Positions 9,476 through 18,084 of a DNA stretch of 64,000 nucleotides are shown in pieces. Position 1 is the stretch's first letter. The number at the start of each line of letters is the position of its first letter. The notes beneath the pieces were generated by a model. The model saw only the letters and a program-made list of their open reading frames with translations, was not told the origin of the DNA and did no database searches. The DNA is from DASQUK01 sp963756425 (GTDB lineage: Bacteria > Actinomycetota > Acidimicrobiia > Acidimicrobiales > VFJN01), in assembly GCA_963756425.1 (NCBI GenBank), contig CAVWNW010000015.1:1-64000 (forward strand), read 5' to 3'. The position numbers and the translations under genes were made by a program.

Positions 9476-12290
9476 GCGGCCCCCCGGACATGGCCACCTG
9501 GCGGGGTGGGGAGGCCGCGGATCGCGATGTCGCGGTGTCGGGGCGCACCGAGATGAGGGCGTACAAGGCGGGCAGCACCAGCGCCCGCTGGCGGACGAGC
9601 AGTCCGAAGTTGGCGATCGAGGCGAAGGTTGCCGCGTAGAGGATCACGAGGATCCAGCAGTAGAGCAGGAAGGGCGTTGTCCGGGCACGCGTGAGAGCCG
9701 CCCGCAGCGACCGCAGGCGGGCGACGATGAGCCCGACCAGCAGAACCGACTCGAGCGACGACACCAGCTGGAGGCTGCTCTCGGTCTCCCACGGGAACGG
9801 CCGCAGCAGCACCGTGGCCGCACCTTCGGGCAGACGGAGGGGGTTGAGCGAGTTGCCGCCGTGGTGGTACTCCGAGCCGCCGATCGAGGTGCGTTCGGTG
9901 TTCTCGTCGAGCTCCGCCTCGATGGAGGAGAGTGACAGGTCCTCGATGCCGAGGAACTTCGTGGCCTGGCTCACGGTGAACGCCATCAAGAGCACCAGGG
10001 CGAGCAGGCCCACCGGCCGCGCCATCAGCGAGCGCATGGCGCCGCCCTTGCCGCGGACGCGGCCGGCGGCGTAGGCACCGCCCGCCGCGAGCGTCGCGAG
10101 TGCGAGCAGGTGGGGTCGCACGACCCAGAGCAGCCAGCCCCCGGCGAACCCTAGGACGGCCGCCCTCGCCAGCCGGTGATGCAGCAGGCGGGCCGTGGCC
10201 AGGGCGACCGTCCCGAGCCCGAGCTGCATCAGGGATTCCTTGCCGATCGACGACGGCCAGAAGGCGATGCTGGGCGCGAACAGCACGAGGGCCAGGTACA
10301 GCCGCTTGTCGACCCGGGGGACGGCGTCCGCCGTGGCCCGATACCAGAAGTACGACCCGATCACCGCGAGCAGCCCGAAGACGAAGAACCCGGTGATCAT
10401 GTTGGTGCCGAACACGTAGTAGACGACGCCCGTGAACCACCGCATGAAGTTGAGCTGGCGCAGGTTCTCGAGCTCGGGCGCTGCACCACCGTTCAGCCAC
10501 GCCCGGGCGAACTGACGACCGTACTCGTCGTAGCCCGACGCGTCGGCGACGCCGCCATACGTGTTGAAGGCCGTGTGGTAGCGGTAGTACGACGCGCCGA
10601 TCTTCACGATCACGGCGAGCACGAGCCAGCGCCCCACCCACGCCTCGTCCGGGCGCACCCGGGCGATCCGCCGGGACGCGGCAGTGGCCAGGAGCAAGCC
10701 GGCCAGCGGGACCAGGACGACGCCGAGGTTGTCCCTGCCGAGTTGCGATCCGACGGCGGTGATCGTCAGGAGCGCGGCGCCGGCGATGCCGAAGGCGAGG
10801 CCGCTGCGGGCCGGTGGGGCGGCCACTGTCCCCCGGGTCGGGTCGCCGTCGGTGGCGGCCGGCCCGGCTGGTGGGCCCGAACCGTCGTCGTCACCGCCTC
10901 CCTGGCCATCGCCGTTGTCGCCGGCACGACCGTTGCCGGCACCCGAAGGGTGAGGGCTGCGGCCGTTGCCGTTGGTGGCGGCGGTCTGGCGGGGCGGTCG
11001 GACCCGGCGCCACATCTCCTGCCGGCTCGTCGGGGCGGCAGGCTCGAGTGCTCCGGCGACGCGGCGTGACACGATCGGTAGCGTCGACCCCGCCGGCGAG
11101 GCGTCACGGGCCAGCACCGGCAATGAGTCTGTGGGTCGGGCGCGAGGGACGGGATCCGTGCCGTTGCCGTCGTCGGCGCGCCCACGGTCCGCCGACGGTG
11201 GGAACACGGCCTCCGGCTCGTCGCGGCGCGCGTCCCGGACCCGCTCGTAGAGCGATCGCCAGCGGCGGCCGTAGAGCTGGGGGAGGGGGCCGTCACCGTG
11301 AGCCCACCGCAGGAACTCGGCGGACGGTGCGACGAGCGACCGGGCCAGCGTCGCCTGCCGGCGCAGGTCTCCGCTCCGCATCTCGTCGAGGCGGCTGCGG
11401 GCGGAGCGGGCCGGCTCCGACGCCACGACGGTCATGTCTGCGCGGTGTGCGAGCGCGGCCAAGGGGTTGGCGAGCTCGAGACCGAGACCGTCGCGGGCTG
11501 CCCGCAGTCCGAGGCCGACGGGCTCGGCCACCTGCCAGCGGAGCGCCAGCTCGGCGGCACCGCCAGGGTCCAGGGAGGGATGATGCGCCACCTCGGCGAT
11601 GTCGCGCAGCGACAGGGGCCGTGTCAGCCCGTCGCCCGCGACGGCGTGGAGCGCACACTCGACGAGGTGCGCCTCCCACGTCGGGGCGGGGATCGTGTGA
11701 CGGCCGATCGAGACCTGTCGCCGAGTGGCGACGATGTCGGCCACATCGATGCCCTCGCCCGCGCTGCCGGCGGCCAGCGTGCGGTGCAGGTCGACGACGA
11801 CTCCGCCGGGGTGCTGGAGCGCGACCGCCTTGCCGACCCGTGCGTCGTAGCCGGGCGCCGGCTCGGGGCGTGCCCGCTGGTAGCCGTATGTGGCCAGCAC
11901 CGCGATCGCGTGGTCGATCTGATCGCCCGGCACCAGCAGGTCGATGTCGGTGAACGGGCGCAGCAGCGGGTCGGGGTACGCGGCATGGGCCAGGACGGCG
12001 CCTTTCAGAACGACCGCGCCGAGGTGCTCGAGGGCCGGCGCCAGCCGCAGGAGCTCGCCCTCGAGCTGCACCGCCCGCACGGCCTCGGCATCGAGCTGCC
12101 GCTGGAGGCGCCCCGCCATGCGGGCGTCGATGTCCACCATGCCGGCGGCGGCGGTGGCGGCGAACAGGCCCGCCAGGCCCTGGGACAGGACGGGATCCAG
12201 GTGGTCTTCCCAGCCGTCGCGGGGCGGGGGCACGGTGCCGGGCAGGCCGGCCCGGGTGATCGCCAGCAGGAGCGGGTCGATCTGGGTCAT
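9465..12290 (-). CDS. NTP_transf_5-like nucleotidyltransferase fused to a polytopic membrane domain
   Basis: One uninterrupted 941-residue ORF with two unrelated halves. Residues 1-330 resemble the PF14907 nucleotidyltransferase family: a helical lead, LKGAVLAHAAYPDP with the conserved Lys-Gly at 96-97, and RPFTDIDLLV with the metal-binding D-x-D at 115-117. Residues about 330-470 are a charged, then Gly/Asn/Asp-rich linker. The rest has about ten membrane helices and resembles EpsG/GT-C or Wzy-like membrane proteins, with FTGVVYYVFGTN and FWPSSIGKES. Family members of the first half usually stand alone next to HprK- and PqqD-like genes. ATG 12290 overlaps the PqqD-like gene's stop (ATGA). 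A polymerase role for the membrane half is inference. Confidence 0.75.
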   Translation of the reverse strand: MTQIDPLLLAITRAGLPGTVPPPRDGWEDHLDPVLSQGLAGLFAATAAAGMVDIDARMAGRLQRQLDAEAVRAVQLEGELLRLAPALEHLGAVVLKGAVLAHAAYPDPLLRPFTDIDLLVPGDQIDHAIAVLATYGYQRARPEPAPGYDARVGKAVALQHPGGVVVDLHRTLAAGSAGEGIDVADIVATRRQVSIGRHTIPAPTWEAHLVECALHAVAGDGLTRPLSLRDIAEVAHHPSLDPGGAAELALRWQVAEPVGLGLRAARDGLGLELANPLAALAHRADMTVVASEPARSARSRLDEMRSGDLRRQATLARSLVAPSAEFLRWAHGDGPLPQLYGRRWRSLYERVRDARRDEPEAVFPPSADRGRADDGNGTDPVPRARPTDSLPVLARDASPAGSTLPIVSRRVAGALEPAAPTSRQEMWRRVRPPRQTAATNGNGRSPHPSGAGNGRAGDNGDGQGGGDDDGSGPPAGPAATDGDPTRGTVAAPPARSGLAFGIAGAALLTITAVGSQLGRDNLGVVLVPLAGLLLATAASRRIARVRPDEAWVGRWLVLAVIVKIGASYYRYHTAFNTYGGVADASGYDEYGRQFARAWLNGGAAPELENLRQLNFMRWFTGVVYYVFGTNMITGFFVFGLLAVIGSYFWYRATADAVPRVDKRLYLALVLFAPSIAFWPSSIGKESLMQLGLGTVALATARLLHHRLARAAVLGFAGGWLLWVVRPHLLALATLAAGGAYAAGRVRGKGGAMRSLMARPVGLLALVLLMAFTVSQATKFLGIEDLSLSSIEAELDENTERTSIGGSEYHHGGNSLNPLRLPEGAATVLLRPFPWETESSLQLVSSLESVLLVGLIVARLRSLRAALTRARTTPFLLYCWILVILYAATFASIANFGLLVRQRALVLPALYALISVRPDTATSRSAASPPRQVAMSGGPRAG

Positions 12291-12580
12291 GGAGTCAGCT
12301 CGGCCAGCCGGGTGCGAACGAGCGCCTCGGCGAACTCCAGGACGTGTGGCTCGACGGTGGTGAGGGCGGCGCCGGTGCGTTGGGCGAGGCGGGCCGCTGC
12401 CTCTCCCACGGTGAGCCCGGCGCCGAACGCGTTCCACAGCTCGGGCCCGCTGCCCGTCAACCGCTCGACCGGCCGGGTCGCTCCGCCGGCGCTCACCAGC
12501 AGGTCAGACCCCAGCCGCCGAGTGGCGCTCGGCGCGAGGCGGAGCCGGTCCGAGGACTCGATGGCCCGCGAACCCTCCAC
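12287..12580 (-). CDS. small PqqD-like peptide-binding protein
   Basis: A 97-residue protein with the PqqD fold pattern: two beta strands (DRLRLAPSATRRLGSDLLVSAGG), then GSGPELWNAFGAGLTVGEAAARLAQRTG, then a winged-helix-like end in which a long helix finishes in FAEALVRTRLAEL. PqqD proteins bind a precursor peptide and present it to a modifying enzyme. No radical-SAM enzyme or obvious precursor peptide is visible nearby. It pairs with the PqqD domain fused to the HPr-kinase-like ATPase farther down the operon, and is coupled directly to the nucleotidyltransferase fusion. Only 9 bases separate it from the Wzz-like gene before it. Confidence 0.75.
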   Translation of the reverse strand: MEGSRAIESSDRLRLAPSATRRLGSDLLVSAGGATRPVERLTGSGPELWNAFGAGLTVGEAAARLAQRTGAALTTVEPHVLEFAEALVRTRLAELTP

Positions 12581-12589
12581 GCTCGGCCA

Positions 12590-14180
12590 CTAAGCCTTGC
12601 CGTCGACGACGGCGACGCCGAAGGGGCTCGCCCCCGCCAGCTCGAGCTTGGCCGCCGCCTCGTTGGCCTCCTGCTGCGTGACCTCGCCGGTCTCGACGAC
12701 CCAGAGGACGCTGCGCGTGCTCCACGCGAGGATCGTGGCGGACGGGTCCTCGAGGATCGACGGCGCCGCGATGACGGTCACGTCCACGCCGCCCTCCGCA
12801 AAGGCCCGCAGTAGCGGCGGGAGGCCGTCGATCAGGGCGTCGGCCTCGGTGTTGCCGTGCGGCAGGATCCGCAGATTCTCGACCGGGGTCGGTTCGAGTT
12901 GGTGCGATACCTCGCCGTTGAGCCGCCCGGTGTACGCCAGCGCCAGGAAGTCGGGCAGTTTCAGCGCTCCCTCGGGGGCGTCTGCGTACCAGGACTGGCG
13001 TTCGTGCGTGGGCACGAGCACGACCCGCAGTCCGAGATCGGCGAGGGCGGCGGCGAAGTTGGCGGCCACGCTGTCTTGCGTGTGGCCGACCGGCGCGGTG
13101 ACCACGATGGCGCGCGGCAACTGGTCGGTCGCCACGCTGGCGGTGGCCAGCGTGCGGTAGGCGCGGCCGCGTGCGAGACTCGGGCCGGGCCAGCGCGTCC
13201 ACGTGGGACGCCGGGGACGCCGGGATCGTGGACAGCACCGGTGCCGCCAGCGCGACGCCGGCAGTGTGGCTGTCGCGGATCGAGTGATCGATGCGGTCGA
13301 GGAGCACGGGGACGCCGAGCGCAAGCAGCACCGCTACCCCTACGGCGGCCGCGACCGGGATCCATGGGGTCGGCGGCGCCGGCGTGACGTTCTCGGGCGC
13401 GACCTGCTCGACGATCTGCGCGAACGATTGCGGCAGGAGGGCGTCGTTGCTGTCGCTGGCGTAGGTCTGTCGTGCCTGAGCGATTCTGCTGAGCAGCTCC
13501 ATTCGCTCGGAGACCAGGAGCTGGACGTCGAGCGGTGTCGCCGGGGGCAGGCGGACCACAGAGGGCTCATCGTCGGCGGCGGCCTGGTCGGTCCCAGAGT
13601 TTTCGTCCCGGGGGTCGACGCTGTCGGGGAGGCTGGCCGCCAGCGCGGGGTCGAGGCGCTGCAGCTCGGCCTCGACCTCGTTGAACCGTTGCTGCAGGCG
13701 GGCCAGGGAGAGCTCGGCGCCCTGGCTCGACCCCCGGGACCGCTCCGCGACCAGTTCGCGCCGCTTTTGGAGGTAGGCGTTGCCGTAGCTGTCGACCAGG
13801 GCCTGCGACTGCTCCGCGGTGGGCGCCGTCACCGTGAGGATGTAGACGTCGCCGCGCTCGTTGACGCCGAAGTCGAAGGTCAGGTCGTCCTGGGCGTCCT
13901 CCGGGATCCCGGCTGACTTCGCCGCCCTGCCGGTGACCTCGGAGCCGACCGCGATCGACGACTGGCCCTGCAACAGCATCGGCGGCACGCCCTCCGGCAG
14001 CTCCCCCTCCTCGGTGCGTGCCGGCACCAGGATCTGCACGGAGGCCTCCCAGCGATCGGGCGGGCGAGTCTGGTCGCGCAGGAACAGGAACAAGCCCAAT
14101 CCGATGGCGACGAGGACGACGGAGGCGATCGCCGCACGCCAGTGGCGCCGGAAGGAGGTGATGACGTCGGCAAGCTGCAC
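12590..14180 (-). CDS. Wzz-like chain-length protein with degenerate BY-kinase domain, frameshifted
   Basis: First gene of the twelve-gene minus operon, about 530 residues. The N-terminal helix (AIASVVLVAIGLGLFLFL), periplasmic coiled coil (QGAELSLARLQQRFNEVEAEL) and second helix (WIPVAAAVGVAVLLALGVPVLL) are the Wzz/polysaccharide-copolymerase layout. A cytoplasmic domain follows with the AYRTLATA helix of CpsD/Wzc kinases. Its P-loop reads APVGHTQDSVAANF, where active kinases have GEGKS/T, and the Walker B equivalent reads VTVIAAPS without acidic residues, so kinase activity is unlikely. The frame is lost near 13172 and resumes one base over; removing one base restores it. The start is GTG 14180 with GAGG nine bases upstream. 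Confidence 0.75.
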
Positions 14181-14282
14181 GTGACGGTCCTCACGGATCT
14201 CTCAGGCGTGCCGTGGGGAGGGCCTCCCAGCCCCGGGATCCCCCGGTTCCGCATCCTCCAAGCTGCTGTGCGTAGCGCGGGA

Positions 14283-14289
14283 TACCATA
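14283..14289. promoter_or_regulatory. overlapping divergent -10 boxes between Wzz operon and GT4 gene
   Basis: The only sizeable gap between the minus operon and the plus GT4 gene contains GATACCATACC. It reads TACCAT on the plus strand (11 bases before GTG 14300) and TATGGT on the minus strand (about 100 bases before GTG 14180). Both match TAnnnT and almost coincide, so one RNA polymerase would exclude the other. No clear -35 box was found. Prediction from pattern only. Confidence 0.3.
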
Positions 14290-14299
14290 CCCGCCGCTG

Positions 14300-15490
14300 G
14301 TGGTCCTGTCCCACGCGCCTTCTGGTTCCGCGTGCTCGTCGCTGGGTCCTCGTCCCGACCCGCGGCGGCCGGTTCGCGTCCTCTGGCTCACGAAGGGCCT
14401 GGGGCCGGGAGGAGCCGAGCGGCTCCTGGTCACCACGGCGCGGCGGCGGAACCGCGCGCTGGTCGCCGTGCGGGTCGCCTACCTGCTCCCGCACAAGTCG
14501 GCGCTCGTCCATGAGCTCGAGGCGGAGAGTGTCCCGGTGGCGTGTCTCGGGCACCGCCGAACCCTCGACGCACGGTGGCTGGCGGCGCTGCGACGGTCGC
14601 TCGTGGAGGATCCCGTCGACATCCTGCATGCGCACAACCCGGTCATGGCGGTCGGCGCCAGGATCGTCGCGCGCTCGCTTCCACGCGGCGTGCGGCCCCG
14701 CGTGGTCGTGACGGACCACAACGTGTGGCATGGGTACATGCCCGTGAGCCGCTGGGCGGACGGGCTGACCAGTCGCCTCGACGACGCCCGGCTCACGGTG
14801 TCGGAGGCCGTCCGCGCGTCGTTGCCCGCCCACATCCAGCGTCGTTCGGAGGTCGTGCTCCAGGGCATCGAGGTGGCGCATGTGCAGGCGCAGCGCGCCC
14901 GAAGGGCCGACGTACGCGCCGAGCTGGGCCTCGATCCGGCCACGATCGTCATCGGGACGGTGGCCAATCTCCGGGTGCAGAAGGCCTATCCCGATCTCCT
15001 GGCGGCGGCGCGCGAGGTGATCGAGCGGCGGCCCGACGTTCGGTTCGTTGCGGTGGGCCAAGGTCCGCTCGAGGCCGAGGTCCGGGCCATCCACGCCCGG
15101 CTGGGCTTGGGTGACCGGCTGTTGCTCCTCGGGCACCGTCCCGATGCCGTGCGGGTCATGGCGGCGTGCGACGTGTTCGTACTGGCATCCCACTGGGAGG
15201 GCCTAGGGGTCGCGGTCATGGAGGCCCTCGCCCTCGGGTTGCCCGTGGTGGCAACCGCCGTGGGCGGTGTGCCCGAGGTGGTCGAGCACGGCCGCGAAGG
15301 CCTGCTGGTCCCTCCGGGGCGCCCGGGTGAGCTCGCAGCCGCCCTGCTGGCCGTGGTCACGGACACTGAGCGTCGGCGGATGATGGCGGACGCGGCGGCG
15401 CGGCGAGGCGCAGCGCTGTCCATCGACGCGGCGGTGCGCCGGACCGAGGCCGTCTACCACGAGCTCGCCATGGCGGCTCCGGGGCGCTGA
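14300..15490 (+). CDS. GT4-family glycosyltransferase
   Basis: A 396-residue GT-B enzyme. VRVLWLTKGLGPGGAERLL is the usual GT4 start with the glycine-rich acceptor loop. DILHAHNPVMAVGARIVA follows, then the donor domain GTVANLRVQKAYPDLL and the conserved E-x7-E segment in SHWEGLGVAVMEALALGLPVV. It adds a sugar to the lipid-linked intermediate in the cytoplasm; specificity is unknown. GTG 14300 gives about 28 residues before the first strand; a shorter start is possible. It is transcribed away from the minus operon and converges on the flippase gene with only 38 bases between stops. Confidence 0.85.
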   Translation: MVLSHAPSGSACSSLGPRPDPRRPVRVLWLTKGLGPGGAERLLVTTARRRNRALVAVRVAYLLPHKSALVHELEAESVPVACLGHRRTLDARWLAALRRSLVEDPVDILHAHNPVMAVGARIVARSLPRGVRPRVVVTDHNVWHGYMPVSRWADGLTSRLDDARLTVSEAVRASLPAHIQRRSEVVLQGIEVAHVQAQRARRADVRAELGLDPATIVIGTVANLRVQKAYPDLLAAAREVIERRPDVRFVAVGQGPLEAEVRAIHARLGLGDRLLLLGHRPDAVRVMAACDVFVLASHWEGLGVAVMEALALGLPVVATAVGGVPEVVEHGREGLLVPPGRPGELAAALLAVVTDTERRRMMADAAARRGAALSIDAAVRRTEAVYHELAMAAPGR

Positions 15491-15528
15491 GCCGGGCCGC
15501 GGAGCCGGGCCGCTCGCTCCAGGCTCGG

Positions 15529-16802
15529 TCAGGTCGGCACTGCCGGCCACCGCGAGACGGGATGTCGGCTCAGCGCCCGTGCCCGCCGCCACCAAACCAC
15601 GCCGCTCAGCGTGTACCCGACGGTCGTGCCCACGGCAGCCCCCGGTGGGCCCCCCACGATCCCCCCGATCAGCAGGCCCGTGACCACGCCCGTGCTGCTC
15701 GTCAGCCGCGTGCGCACCAGGTCGAATGGGGCACCGAGCACCTTCACGAGATCGATCGCGGCGAACGTGGCTAGCCGGACCACCTCGCTGACGGCCACGA
15801 TGCCGACGAACGTGGCGGCCTCCGCCCAGGTCTCACCGAAGAGCTCGGCACCCCAGCGGTCCGGGAGCAGCACCGAGCGCGATCCCATAGGCGGCGCCGG
15901 CGGCGGCGAGGCACAGCGCCCATTTGTGCGGCACGCCGGAGTGCGAGAGCGGGCCGGTCCCGCAGACCCGCCAGGTTGGCGAGGACGAGCGACCGCACGC
16001 CGGCCATCAGGTTGGCCAGCGGGCTCACGCTGACGATCGCGACCCGCAGTGCCCCCAGCTCGTCGAGGGGCATGAACACGCCGAGCAACAGGAACGCCGC
16101 CTGCCACAACCCGTTGGACACGAGGAAGTCGGCGATGAACCCGCTGGAGCGAGCCCGTTCCTCGGCCCACCAGCGGCGCACCGCCACCGGCCGCGGCCAC
16201 ATGCGCCGGTACAGGCCGACGGTGGTCGAGGCGACGGCGGCGCCGAGCACCCACGCCAGGACCAGGCCGGTCGGTGTGGCGTCGCCGACCACCAAGAGCA
16301 CGGCGGACACCCCCACCTGCACGGCCATCCACACGCCGTCGACCAGCACCGCCTGATCGACGCGACCCTCCCCGTAGGCGACGGAGCGGAGGACGTCCTG
16401 CGTGTAGACGAAGGGGGCGGCGAGGGCCATGAGGAGCAGGAAGGGGCCCACCTCACCGCCGACCGCGACACCGACAGCCGCCAAACAGAGAGCCGAGACG
16501 ACTCCGGCCAGCAGCGCGACGAACAGCCCGCTACACGCCTCCCGGCGCACCCCCGAGAGGTTGGCGCGGCAGCGCAGCAGCACGATCTCCCCGACACCGG
16601 CCCGCACCAGGCCCATCAGGAGGCCGTGGACGATCAGTGCCACGCTCACGGCGCCGAAGGTCGTGGGATCCGCGTTGCGGGCCACGAGCACGATCAGCAG
16701 CAACTGGGTGCCGCTGGACAGAACCTGGTCGACCAGGGCTCCGCCGGCGCGTGTGACGAGGCGGCCGACGCCCGTGGCCCGGGGCCGCTCGCTCGGCGTC
16801 AC
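15529..16802 (-). CDS. Wzx-type flippase, MATE/MOP superfamily, frameshifted twice
   Basis: Membrane protein of about 420 residues with 12 or more helices and the start typical of polysaccharide flippases (DQVLSSGTQLLLIVLVARNADPTTFGAVSVAL). It should turn lipid-linked repeat units across the membrane, which makes it the Wzx partner of the initiating transferase. The frame from GTG 16802 breaks near 15936. A helix (HKWALCLAAAGAAYGIAL) is then read one base over until about 15872, where the frame changes again to LLPDRWGAELFGETW. Removing one base at each point gives a continuous family-like sequence. It follows the small LPxTG gene by 54 bases and is probably co-transcribed with it. Confidence 0.78.
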
Positions 16803-16856
16803 GGCCGGAGCGAGTGCGGTGTCGGGCGGCGGGGCGGCCAGGCGGGTCTCCTACGG

Positions 16857-17243
16857 TCAGCTCTCGGGGTCTGCTCGGGACGACTCAGCCGGGGTGTCCG
16901 GCACGGTGGCCGAGGTCACTGCGTGTGACCTGGCATCGGCGCTCCACAGCAGGAGCGCGGCGCCAGCGGCGGTGGCGGCCATCCCCGCTGCAGCGAGGCG
17001 ATCGATGTCGGCCCCGGTGCGGGGTAGCTCGCTGCGCCCGCTGGCCGGGCGGTTGGTCGCGGACCGACCTGGAGTGGTCGGGCCGGTGACCCCGGTGGCG
17101 GGCAGCGATGTTTGCGCCGGTGACTCAGGGGGTGGGCTGGCAACCGCCTGGGCGTTCGCTGGGTCGACCGTGAGAATCATCGGCACCGCGAACGCGCTCG
17201 TGCCGATGGTCGCCTTCCGCAGGAATTCCCTCCGCTCGACCAT
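16857..17243 (-). CDS. small Tat-exported protein with LPxTG-type C-terminus
   Basis: A 128-residue secreted protein. MVERREFLRKATIG carries the twin-arginine pair, followed by a hydrophobic stretch and a probable cut after DPANAQA. The mature part is only about 50 residues, rich in Pro, Ser, Thr and Gly. It contains LPATG and then LPRTG, the second followed by a hydrophobic segment (AAAGMAATAAGAALLLW). The layout fits sortase anchoring, but the tail after the helix is long and has few basic residues, so retention could be atypical. It has no catalytic domain and could serve as a wall spacer or attachment point for the glycan; that is inference. It probably heads a two-gene operon with the flippase. 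Confidence 0.72.
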   Translation of the reverse strand: MVERREFLRKATIGTSAFAVPMILTVDPANAQAVASPPPESPAQTSLPATGVTGPTTPGRSATNRPASGRSELPRTGADIDRLAAAGMAATAAGAALLLWSADARSHAVTSATVPDTPAESSRADPES

Positions 17244-17299
17244 CTCCCGTGCCTCCCCAGTCTCCTCGTGACCCCCCTCCTGTTCCCCATCCCCGCGGC

Positions 17300-17366
17300 A
17301 ATGTACCGGTCGGTCGTGCCTACGGGCACGCCGACAGCCAGGCGGGACCGATAGGCGTTGTAGCCT
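17300..17366. promoter_or_regulatory. divergent promoter region, LPxTG gene and methyltransferase
   Basis: On the minus strand TACATT (17300-17305) lies 57 bases before ATG 17243. On the plus strand TAGCCT (17361-17366) lies 30 bases before GTG 17397. That GTG also has a strong GGGAGGAG ribosome site at 17386-17393, which decides the start. No -35 elements are obvious. Confidence 0.35.
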
Positions 17367-17396
17367 CTCGGCTCCCGTCAGCGTCGGGAGGAGCAG

Positions 17397-18074
17397 GTGG
17401 AGGACAACACGTTCGTGAAGACCCTCGACCGCATGAACGAGGGTCTCGCTGGCTTCTACTGGGATGCATTTACCGCGGTGGGCGTCAACCGGATCTCCGG
17501 CGACTACGTCGAGTTCGGGTCGTGGGGCTGCAACACGCTCCGCCACGCCTACCAGACCCGTGAGAGGTTCCAGGCCAAGCGCCACCTGTGGGCGTTCGAT
17601 TCCTTTCAAGGCCTACTGCCGTCCGATGAACCGCGTGACCAGCACCCTGTGCTCGTGCCGGGTTACGGGCAGGGCGGCGTCGAAGCGTTCCATGCGACGT
17701 GTGCCGGCTTCGGGGTGCCGCGCGATGCCTACACCGCCGTCGAGGGGTACTACGAGGACACGCTCCCGGCGCTCGGCGCCGACGGCGAACCCACCGACAT
17801 CGCCATCGCCTATATCGACTGCAATCTGTACTCGAGCACCGTCACGGTGTTCGAGTTCCTAGGCCCGCGGCTGAAGCCGGGCATGGTCGTCGGGTTTGAC
17901 GACTACTACCTGTGGGACCCGGACACGGGTGTGTCGGGCGAACGGGAGGCCCTGAGCGACTTCCTATATGCCCACCCGGAGTGGCACTTCCACCGCTTTA
18001 AGGACATCCACTGGGGCGGCGTGGCCTTCGTGGTCGAGCATGTCGAATCCGGGGTGCACCGCCGCCCGTTGTGA
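17397..18074 (+). CDS. TylF/MycF-like O-methyltransferase
   Basis: A 225-residue SAM-dependent methyltransferase-fold protein. GDYVEFGSWGCNT (35-47) is the SAM-binding loop and HLWAFDSFQGLLP is the TylF signature (the SFxGLP segment). AYIDCNLYSST replaces the usual D-x-D-x-Y metal site, keeping the first Asp but having Asn in the third position, and VGFDDYYLW supplies the downstream DD pair. It probably methylates a sugar hydroxyl of the glycan. The GTG start is set by the adjacent GGGAGGAG site. It stands alone on the plus strand and converges on the DUF2142-like gene with 10 bases between stops. Confidence 0.78.
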   Translation: MEDNTFVKTLDRMNEGLAGFYWDAFTAVGVNRISGDYVEFGSWGCNTLRHAYQTRERFQAKRHLWAFDSFQGLLPSDEPRDQHPVLVPGYGQGGVEAFHATCAGFGVPRDAYTAVEGYYEDTLPALGADGEPTDIAIAYIDCNLYSSTVTVFEFLGPRLKPGMVVGFDDYYLWDPDTGVSGEREALSDFLYAHPEWHFHRFKDIHWGGVAFVVEHVESGVHRRPL

Positions 18075-18084
18075 GCGGTCATTT

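Noticed and set aside
15491..15528. Possible bidirectional terminator between GT4 and flippase
   Set aside because: CCGGGCCGCGGAGCCGGGCCG is mainly a direct repeat; I could not fold a convincing long stem and no T-run follows.
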